Shown piece after piece: positions 1-5,596 of a stretch of 5,596 nucleotides of DNA; the stretch's first letter is position 1, and the number at the start of each line of letters is the position of its first letter. Under the pieces are notes generated by a model. It ran no database searches. It was given only the letters and a program-made list of their open reading frames with translations, and was not told the DNA's origin. Source of the DNA: Planctomycetota bacterium (lineage in GTDB: Bacteria > Planctomycetota > Phycisphaerae > UBA1845); NCBI GenBank assembly GCA_022563615.1, contig JADFMZ010000227.1, positions 1-5,596 of the forward strand, in the 5' to 3' direction. Position numbers and translations under genes: made by a program.

Positions 1-3000
1 CCGCGCATCCTCGATCCGTGGTCGCAGGCGGTCATTGCCCTGGGTCTGGGCGATTCCCAAGGCGTTTTGCAGAACGCCCGTGGCCTCAGTGAACTGTCCA
101 TCCCGACGATAGGCTTCGCCCAGATGGTACAAGGTAGATGCGTCGCCTGGGGCCAGACGCGACGCCCGGCTCAACTCCGCGATCGCCGCCGGATATTGCT
201 GCAAACCCACATACGTCCATCCGAGGGTGTCCAGGGCTGCGGGATTGTCGGTCAGCTCCACCGCACGCCGAGCGTAGGGTAGAGCGCGCTCACTTTGATC
301 CAGCTCATTCGTCAGCAGGAACGCCAGATTGTTCAAGGCGACCCAGTTGTCCGGGGCATACTTGAGGCCCTCCTCATAGGCCCTACGGGCTCGATCGGGA
401 TGATCGGCGAGCTGGTGTACGTCGCCCATTTCCTGCAACAAGGTCGCCCGCTCGTTGTCGCCCTCGGCTGTTTGAATCAAGGATTCGAGAACCTCGACGG
501 CGTCATCCAATCGATCAGCCATCTGGTGGAGACGCGCCAGGAGGCGATCCCGCGCGCGGCCTGCAATGCCCTGCGCCGGCCGGCGTCGGAGCAGCGTCAC
601 CGCTTGAGCGAGATCGGCGGGATCGGCCAGCGCGGTGGGAAGCGCTCCCGCAACCACCAGCGTTGCTTCGGGCCTGTCGGTGAGCGCTCGAGCCATCGCT
701 CGGTGGAGTTGTTCCACCGCCTCTTCGATTTGGCCTGACCGTGCGAGCAGCGCACCGTATCTCGAAAGGAGAACCGGATCGTTGCGACTCTCGATGGCGT
801 GTTGCCTGCCATAAGCTACGCCGTCCTCGTATCGGCTGACTTGGAGATAGGCATCGAACACCTGGGTCAGGCTGGCGGCGCTGAAGTCTTCGATCTGGGC
901 GGCTCGATGGAAGTCGCCCAGCGCCTTCTCGAACTCACCCACTTCCAACGAGACCGTTCCTCGAAGCTGGAACCACTCGGCCTCGGGTTTATCCTGCGTC
1001 CGGTTGATCTGCGCGGTTATGATTCGATCCGCATCGTCCGAGCGCCGTTCACGCAGATAGGCGCGGACCAGTTCTTCAAGAGCCCGCGGATCGTCGGGCG
1101 CTTCTTCAGCCAGCGACTCCAGCTCATGAATCCACAAGTCCTTCCGATCGGAACGGTCGTACAGGCTGGCCAACAGGATTCTCGGTTCCAGCCGAAGTGC
1201 CAGAGGCGCGGCACGTTTGGCGGCTTCCAAATCCGCAATGGCCCCAGCGAGCCGACCGCGCGTGGCCTCGTGCCGTGCCCGCCGATAGAGGGCATAGGGG
1301 TCATTCGGCCGCTTGGTCAGATGCTCGGAAAGCGCAGCAACAGCCTCGTCGATCCGCCCCTCGCGTGCGTGGATCTCGCTGCTGAGGAGGTAGGCGCTGG
1401 ATTCGTTGGGGAACCGCTCCAACAACTCCGCGACGTCGCGCCCGGCTGAGGCTGTGTCGTTGATCCGGTGGTCCAGTCGGCATGCCGCACGGGCTTCGAG
1501 AACTCTCGCAAGCAAGGGGGACTGTGTTTGTCGGGCGTACTCCACCGCTTTGTCGAACCACACCAGCGCCCGACGCGGATCGTCCCGCGTGGTGCGCAAG
1601 AACTGAGCCAGGCTTCGAGCCGGCTCCGGCGTTTGGGTGGATTTCGCAGCAGCCAGCAACGCCTCTTCGGCGCGGTCGTCGTGGCCTTGCGCCATATGGT
1701 GCTCTGCCACAAGGATACGGGCATCGGCGCGCTGGGCTGCGGTCGAGCGCGAGGCGGTGAAGCGATTCAGAAGATCGAGCGCCCGATCCGGCCGGTCGGT
1801 GCGGCGGTAATACCGTGCGGCTAGGAGGATCGTGTCCCGATCATCCGCACGAAGCGCCAGGATTCGATCATGATAGGCGTCCGCTCGGGTGAGGTCGTGG
1901 ATCGTTTCGCACAGAGAGGCCAATCGTCGAAGGTTGCCCACGTCGTCGGGGTTCTCAGCGGCCAGTTCCTCGCGTCGTGTGATGGCCGCCGCCGGGTCCG
2001 CCTGCTCTTTTTGGGCCAGCATTTCGGCCTGGACCCAGGGGTCTTTCGGAATCAGCCGCCGACAAACATCCAGGTGGGTTTCGTAGGCTTCGAGGTCTCC
2101 GCGGACTTTGGCCAGCCCGGCCAAACCTTTCCGGGCCAGTGCCTCGTTGGGGTTGATGTGGATTGCGCGTTGGTAGGCGTCTCGTGCTTCCTCGGCACGT
2201 CCCAGAGCCTGAAGAGACTGCGCCAAATGCGTGAGCGACCATGCGTCAGTCGGCTGAGCGGACAAGGCCTCTCGGAACGCGCCGATCGCCAGATCGAACT
2301 CCTTTCGAGCCATATGGAACAGCCCGAGCAAGGTCTTGCCCTCCACACCGTCCACGTTGAAGCGGATCGCGTCTTCGCGAGCGGCTTCCAAGGCCGCCGT
2401 ATCCTCAAGTTGGGAGGCCACCCGGATTTTGGCCCGCAGGAGCGCGCGGTGCTGGGCCAACGTGGCGCCGCGCGCCAGCGCCGTGTCCTTGCGTTCCACA
2501 TGCCCCAGCGCATCGTTGATTGCCTTCAACGTCTTGGCCGAATCTTTCTTGGCAAGAAAGTAGCTGACCCGATCCAGGCTCCTCTTGTACGCATCCGTTT
2601 CGGCCTCGATCAACGCCAAGGTGGCTTCGTCGCGCTGCTGTGTGGAGAGGTCTTCCTGAACGAAGACGGCCAGCTTCTTGAGGTGGGCGTGATCGGGTTG
2701 GTGGGCGAGGGCGTCGGCAACGACCTGTCGAGCCTCTTTGGGGCGACCCAGGTTATTAAGCTCGTGGACCAAGGCGGCGACCAGGCGAGGTTCAGCCGGG
2801 AGTTCTTCCAAGGCTGCCTGCAGAATGGAGACGGCTTTTTCGGAATCACCTTCGAGGGCGTGTTCGCGGGCGGCCAGCATCGCTCGGACGGCACGATCTC
2901 CGGTCAGTTCGGCGAAGAGCCGGCCCGCTTCCGTACGCTTGCCCTGGCGTTCGTAGATGGCGGCTTTGAGTCGGCGCGCGTCCACGTTTTCCGGGTTGAT

Positions 3001-4539
3001 TTGCAACATGCGGTCGGCGACCGTCAACGCCCGATCCATCTCGTTGGTTTGCAGCAACGTTTGTCCGTAGAGCGTCCAAAAAGAGGGGTCGGTGGGGCGT
3101 CGACTACCGGCCTCATCCAGTACCTGCTCGATCGCTTCCCTAGCGGCGCCAGGCTGATTGAGCCGTAGATGAACCCGCGCCAGAACGACGACGTTGTCCC
3201 AATTGACCGCGCTGAAGGAGCGGTAGGCCTCCTCGGCGGCGCGAAGATCCTTCAAGGCTGCACGAAGCTCGCCTCGGGCGACTTTCACGCGGGCGGCTTG
3301 GCTGAGCACCCGAGGGTGATTCGGCGATTCGCCTTCGGCGTCCACGACATACTGCTGCGCCTGTTGGAGCCGCTCATCCCGCAGGCCGTTGTCGCCCTCC
3401 TGTTCGGCGGCGATCGCCTGGGCGATGCATGCATCAGAGGCATGGATCATCAGGCGGAAGGTGCTGATGCGGTTGCGCGATGCGTCCGCGCCTTTACGAT
3501 CCAGGCCTCGCTGCAGGCGTTGCTCGCAGACATCAAGCACGTCCGCGTGCCGACCGGATGACTTATATAAGAGAGCCAGATACAAGTAGGGATCGTAATT
3601 GTCGGGATCGGCCTGGACGCATCCCAGGAGAATTCGCTCGGCGCTGTCGAACACGGGTTGCGCGTCGGTGCTCCCGGTTTTGTCACGGACGGCGCGAGCC
3701 CATTTCTGCGAGAGAAACGCCGCGTGCGCCAGTTGGGCCTCCAGCAGCGCGTCATGGTCCTCTTGCGCCAGGGCGACTCCCTCCTGAAAGTACTCCTCGG
3801 CTTCTGCAAACCGGCGACGGATGGCCAGGTGACGCGCGTACGCCGTTCGCACTTTCGCGGACGCCGCGCCGGGAGCCCGGTGTTGCTCGAGCAGTTCGTG
3901 AAGGATTCGATCGGCCCGTTCCGTCTCTCCTTCGCGGAAATAGTGGGCGGCCAGCTCAAGGGGATAGTCCACTGAATCCGGCGCCAGCTCGGTCGCTTTC
4001 TCCAGCTCGGCCTGACCTCGCTCCACGTTCGACGGGTCCTGCGTTTGTAGATGGATCAAGGCCACACCTTGGGCATGATGAGCGAAGGCACGCTCGGCGT
4101 CGTTGGGGTCCGTCTGAACGTCCAGCATGGTCTGAGCAGCCTCGCGGACCTGCTCCCATACGCGAATTCTTTCGCCGAATCGTGCGGCATCGAGGAGAAG
4201 CTCCAGCCGGCGGCGGTGCGCTTCCATGAGCGTCGGCTCGTTCACGAGGGCGTGTTGCCAGCTCGCCAGCGCGTGTTGCACGTCGCCGTTGCTCAGCAAC
4301 ACCTCGCCAAGACGCAGGAGGTGGGTGGCATCGTGGCTTCGTTGCCAGGCCTCTTTGTAGTAGAGGATGGCGTGCTCCCATTGGCTTTGGGCCTGAGCCT
4401 CTTCCGCAAGCTCGACGAAATACTTCGGGTCGCGCCGCTGCAACTGACTCAGCATCACGATCGAGAGGCCGACCATGGCTGCGAAGACGACGAGCGTTAG
4501 GACGATTATGAGTTTCTTGTTCAGGCGTTTACCAGCCAT
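1..4539 (-). CDS. Giant membrane-anchored TPR-repeat protein, possibly PrsT-like (3' end outside window)
   Basis: One reading frame stays open from the ATG at 4539 to the window edge, giving at least 1513 residues with no stop; the C-terminus is missing. The N-terminus (MAGKRLNKK) is basic and is followed by a hydrophobic stretch at residues 10-30, so I expect a single membrane anchor with the bulk outside the cytoplasm. There is no lipobox cysteine. The rest is almost all helical TPR-like units. Clear ones lie near residues 74-105, 192-223, 316-347, 487-520, 732-832, 1049-1113, 1188-1216, 1256-1286 and 1365-1500, with typical A-x-x-x-[FY] and A-x-x-[IL]-x-P endings (for example RAIHINPNE). 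About residues 630-720 are helical but less TPR-like. No catalytic domain is visible. The gene starts 6 bases after the EpsI-type gene stops, with only a weak GGA upstream, so translational coupling is likely. PrsT-type TPR proteins of exosortase loci have similar C-terminal repeats but are, from memory, shorter (roughly 900 residues) and usually lipoproteins. A scaffold role in export or sorting is inferred; a general TPR protein is the alternative. Confidence 0.9.
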   Translation of the reverse strand, partial: MAGKRLNKKLIIVLTLVVFAAMVGLSIVMLSQLQRRDPKYFVELAEEAQAQSQWEHAILYYKEAWQRSHDATHLLRLGEVLLSNGDVQHALASWQHALVNEPTLMEAHRRRLELLLDAARFGERIRVWEQVREAAQTMLDVQTDPNDAERAFAHHAQGVALIHLQTQDPSNVERGQAELEKATELAPDSVDYPLELAAHYFREGETERADRILHELLEQHRAPGAASAKVRTAYARHLAIRRRFAEAEEYFQEGVALAQEDHDALLEAQLAHAAFLSQKWARAVRDKTGSTDAQPVFDSAERILLGCVQADPDNYDPYLYLALLYKSSGRHADVLDVCEQRLQRGLDRKGADASRNRISTFRLMIHASDACIAQAIAAEQEGDNGLRDERLQQAQQYVVDAEGESPNHPRVLSQAARVKVARGELRAALKDLRAAEEAYRSFSAVNWDNVVVLARVHLRLNQPGAAREAIEQVLDEAGSRRPTDPSFWTLYGQTLLQTNEMDRALTVADRMLQINPENVDARRLKAAIYERQGKRTEAGRLFAELTGDRAVRAMLAAREHALEGDSEKAVSILQAALEELPAEPRLVAALVHELNNLGRPKEARQVVADALAHQPDHAHLKKLAVFVQEDLSTQQRDEATLALIEAETDAYKRSLDRVSYFLAKKDSAKTLKAINDALGHVERKDTALARGATLAQHRALLRAKIRVASQLEDTAALEAAREDAIRFNVDGVEGKTLLGLFHMARKEFDLAIGAFREALSAQPTDAWSLTHLAQSLQALGRAEEARDAYQRAIHINPNEALARKGLAGLAKVRGDLEAYETHLDVCRRLIPKDPWVQAEMLAQKEQADPAAAITRREELAAENPDDVGNLRRLASLCETIHDLTRADAYHDRILALRADDRDTILLAARYYRRTDRPDRALDLLNRFTASRSTAAQRADARILVAEHHMAQGHDDRAEEALLAAAKSTQTPEPARSLAQFLRTTRDDPRRALVWFDKAVEYARQTQSPLLARVLEARAACRLDHRINDTASAGRDVAELLERFPNESSAYLLSSEIHAREGRIDEAVAALSEHLTKRPNDPYALYRRARHEATRGRLAGAIADLEAAKRAAPLALRLEPRILLASLYDRSDRKDLWIHELESLAEEAPDDPRALEELVRAYLRERRSDDADRIITAQINRTQDKPEAEWFQLRGTVSLEVGEFEKALGDFHRAAQIEDFSAASLTQVFDAYLQVSRYEDGVAYGRQHAIESRNDPVLLSRYGALLARSGQIEEAVEQLHRAMARALTDRPEATLVVAGALPTALADPADLAQAVTLLRRRPAQGIAGRARDRLLARLHQMADRLDDAVEVLESLIQTAEGDNERATLLQEMGDVHQLADHPDRARRAYEEGLKYAPDNWVALNNLAFLLTNELDQSERALPYARRAVELTDNPAALDTLGWTYVGLQQYPAAIAELSRASRLAPGDASTLYHLGEAYRRDGQFTEATGVLQNALGIAQTQGNDRLRPRIEDAR
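40..447 (-). repeat. C-terminal block of four well-formed TPR units in the giant TPR protein
   Basis: Residues 1365-1500 form four consecutive units of about 34 residues, beginning near RATLLQEMGD (1365), WVALNNLAF (1399), AALDTLGWTYV (1434) and STLYHLGEAYR (1468). The units carry the TPR hallmarks: small or Gly residues at position 8, Ala at 20, an aromatic or bulky residue at 24, Ala at 27 and Pro near 32 (YAPDN, LAPGD). The LNNLAFLL and LDTLGW wording is the pattern I associate with the C-terminal end of exosortase-system PrsT proteins. If that holds, the true end of the protein may lie only a short way beyond the window. Confidence 0.75.
2044..2346 (-). repeat. Central block of three TPR units in the giant TPR protein
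   Basis: Residues 732-832 contain two near-consensus TPR units in tandem, starting near VEGKTLLGLFHMA (732) and AWSLTHLAQSLQALG (766). The second ends in RAIHINPNE. A weaker third unit runs through ALARKGLAGLAKVRG. This is the best conserved repeat block in the middle of the protein. It follows a roughly 90-residue stretch (about 630-720) that is helical but poorly TPR-like, so it may start a second superhelix. Confidence 0.65.
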
Positions 4540-4545
4540 GGGCGT

Positions 4546-5322
4546 TTATCCATTGTTTTCGGGATGGGCGCGGGCGGCCTTTTCCGCCGCCTGAAAATCA
4601 GGCCAATGATCGCGAATCAGCACCGGCAGCACGCGATCAAACAGCTTACGCGCTCCATCGAGACATTGCTGACGCGTCGCGTTGGGAAAGCTTACCTCAA
4701 CTTTGCTGAAGAACGCATACCGATGGGTCGGATTGTGAATCCCCAGACGCACGCCCGTTCGCGTGTTTACGAATTGGTCGTTCGTGTAGAAGGTATACAC
4801 CACGGAGGTCTCGACTCGATCAAAGACCGCCGTCCTGGCGAACGTGCACAAACGGACCGGCACCATGGCGGCATCCAATCCGAGCGCGGGAACCTCAATC
4901 TTCTTGTTCTCATGTGGCTGGGATAGTGCGTAACCGGCGCCCAAGTAACAGACGTCCGGCGTATGGGGAACCAGGTTGGACCCGCCCGAATAATAGGTGA
5001 CGAACAAGCGAAGGAATCGCGTCGGGCTCGATCGCTCAACGCTGGTGTCCTCCATCAACCAATCGAGATATTCCTCGGTGCCTAGTGCGTCGACGACGGC
5101 CGGCTCCAGCGCATTGCGTTTCCTGATCCGGTAGGGGTCCAATGCGGATTCACTAACTGCCGCCAGCGGCTTCTTGAGCGGGAGGGCTCGCTTGGCCAGC
5201 CTGAACTCCAGCCGCGACGCGATCGGGCCGGAAAGAAACGCAGCCGTTCCCAGCAACACGACCGACAGCACGAAAGGAAGTGTGACCATCCTCGTCCGCC
5301 CGATCTGAACCGCGCTTTCCAT
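4546..5322 (-). CDS. Exosortase-associated EpsI-type (DUF3485-like) membrane protein
   Basis: The product is 258 residues from the chosen ATG. A basic N-terminus (GRTR, residues 8-11) precedes one membrane segment at about residues 13-30, so the remaining domain should lie outside the cytoplasm. The family-like core is YYSGG at 110-114, then PHTPDVCYLGAGY at 119-131 with His120 and Cys125, then VVYTFYTNDQ at 174-183. EpsI domains typically carry an H-[ST]-P-x-x-C-x-x-G-x-G block followed by a V-x-Y-x-[FY] strand, and this matches. EpsI domains occur fused to the C-terminus of exosortases or as separate proteins beside them; this one is separate. Their biochemical role is not established, but they accompany exosortase and exopolysaccharide genes. 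I chose the ATG at 5322 because AAGG sits 5 bases upstream. A GTG at 5367 would add 15 residues (MVKVDVPNDVHNKVV) but directly abuts a TGA and lies in AT-rich leader-like DNA. An ATG at 5289 would remove the basic residues before the membrane segment. Confidence 0.8.
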   Translation of the reverse strand: MESAVQIGRTRMVTLPFVLSVVLLGTAAFLSGPIASRLEFRLAKRALPLKKPLAAVSESALDPYRIRKRNALEPAVVDALGTEEYLDWLMEDTSVERSSPTRFLRLFVTYYSGGSNLVPHTPDVCYLGAGYALSQPHENKKIEVPALGLDAAMVPVRLCTFARTAVFDRVETSVVYTFYTNDQFVNTRTGVRLGIHNPTHRYAFFSKVEVSFPNATRQQCLDGARKLFDRVLPVLIRDHWPDFQAAEKAARAHPENNG

Positions 5323-5326
5323 CACT

Positions 5327-5332
5327 ACCTTA
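5327..5332 (-). promoter_or_regulatory. Ribosome binding site deciding the start of the EpsI-type gene
   Basis: On the minus strand TAAGGT is followed by the ATG at 5322, leaving 5 bases between AAGG and the start codon. This is a moderate Shine-Dalgarno match at acceptable spacing. It favours this ATG over the GTG at 5367, which follows a stop codon with no purine-rich site, and over the ATG at 5289, whose nearest GAGG is directly adjacent and too close. Confidence 0.5.
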
Positions 5333-5458
5333 TTATGCACATCATTAGGTACATCAACTTTGACCACTCACAGACGAACCGGCGTATTGTCGTGGAAACA
5401 ACGTCCCACTCGGCGTCGGGAGCCACCCATACCGGCAACCACTCTACCGATCATCTTG

Positions 5459-5473
5459 GCTAGGCACCCTAGC
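5459..5473. repeat. Short inverted repeat (6-bp arms, 3-bp loop)
   Basis: GCTAGG, CAC, CCTAGC reads as perfect 6-base arms around a 3-base centre. It lies about 137 bases upstream of the EpsI-type start. There is no run of T after it on either strand, so it is not a convincing intrinsic terminator. It could be a small operator-like site or chance. CTAG is often under-represented in bacterial genomes, and here it occurs twice in 15 bases. Confidence 0.35.
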
Positions 5474-5596
5474 AGTACAGCGCAAAGTCGTGTCAGCCGG
5501 CGACATCGGAGCCACCGGAAAACCTTGGCGGTACGGGGTATGCAGGCCGGCGATCCACGCAACCGATCAACCCGGAAGGATGCGGTCCGCCGAGGG

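Larger units (their letters stand above)
5323..5596. other. Upstream region, no recognisable gene
   Basis: This stretch precedes the two-gene unit and extends to the window edge. On the minus strand the frame of the EpsI-type gene is also open from 5595 to a TGA at 5370-5368. Its 75-residue translation is rich in Arg and Cys, with a short hydrophobic patch (LCAVLLGCLAKMI), and resembles no family I know. It has no ATG start and may be chance. It could instead be the tail of a gene lying mostly outside the window, for example an upstream exosortase-locus gene, but nothing visible supports that. The part next to the EpsI-type gene (about 5323-5360) is markedly AT-rich against the GC-rich surroundings. 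It contains TTGATG (5357-5352) and CATAAT (5337-5332) on the minus strand, loosely like -35 and -10 boxes but only 14 bases apart and very close to the ATG. A promoter here is possible, not shown. Confidence 0.5.

Noticed and set aside
1870..3168. 432-codon plus-strand open frame, with others in the same frame at 295-738, 799-1449, 3169-3561 and 4051-4500
   Set aside because: These frames pair codon-for-codon with the minus-strand TPR gene, so they stop only where the sense strand uses TTA, CTA or TCA, which are rare in this GC-rich gene. The translations resemble no family, and the minus frame is an evident TPR protein.
3424..3435. Perfect 12-base palindrome GATGCATGCATC
   Set aside because: It lies inside the TPR coding sequence at a Ser-Asp-Ala-Cys-Ile stretch, has no partner copy and no regulatory context, and is probably chance.
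3563..3570. TTATATAA, an AT-rich 8-base palindrome with the uncommon codons TTA and TCA nearby
   Set aside because: It encodes ordinary TPR residues (LYKSS). It might be a weak internal promoter or a slow-translation spot, but nothing else supports either.
3480..4229. 249-codon plus-strand open frame
   Set aside because: The translation is rich in Arg, Pro and Ala with no domain, and it lies entirely opposite the TPR gene. It is a shadow of GC-rich coding DNA.
5417..5515. GAGCCACC occurring twice in the upstream region
   Set aside because: An 8-base direct repeat with no regular spacing or third copy is expected by chance in GC-rich DNA.
1..5596. tRNA, rRNA, CRISPR array or insertion sequence
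   Set aside because: I saw no regular direct-repeat and spacer pattern, no cloverleaf-like segment, no transposase frame and no paired terminal repeats. Nearly all of the window is accounted for by two coding sequences.

Overview
The window holds two genes, both read leftward on the minus strand, that look like an exosortase-associated pair. The first encodes a small membrane-anchored protein of the EpsI/DUF3485 type (5322 to 4546). Seven bases after its last sense codon and stop region comes the start of a very large tetratricopeptide-repeat (TPR) protein (4539 to beyond position 1, at least 1513 residues, C-terminus cut off by the window edge). The DNA is GC-rich, and the sense strand rarely uses TTA, CTA and TCA codons. 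That scarcity is why long but meaningless open frames appear on the plus strand opposite the TPR gene.

Layout in the direction of transcription. Positions 5596-5323 are upstream sequence with no gene I can recognise. It has a short inverted repeat and, just before the first gene, an AT-rich leader with a Shine-Dalgarno-like AAGG. Positions 5322-4546 are the EpsI-type gene: one N-terminal membrane segment followed by an extracytoplasmic domain with the family-like block around HTPDVCYLGAG. After a 6-base gap the TPR gene begins at 4539 and fills the rest of the window. It has an N-terminal membrane anchor and then many degenerate TPR units, best preserved at about residues 732-832 and 1365-1500.

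The two genes are almost certainly co-transcribed and translationally coupled. In exosortase systems (the bacterial, sortase-like PEP-CTERM sorting machinery usually linked to exopolysaccharide loci), EpsI-domain proteins accompany the exosortase, and a large TPR protein (PrsT family) is a recurrent partner. The C-terminal TPR units here resemble that partner in general pattern. I infer that the two proteins act together at the cell envelope in polysaccharide export or protein sorting. No exosortase gene, PEP-CTERM target or glycosyltransferase is in the window, so the system assignment rests on the EpsI-like motif and the gene pairing. The stand-alone EpsI protein, the YYSGG...PHTPDVCY type of motif and the giant TPR partner suggest a planctomycete-like or related environmental bacterium. 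That taxonomic guess is weak.
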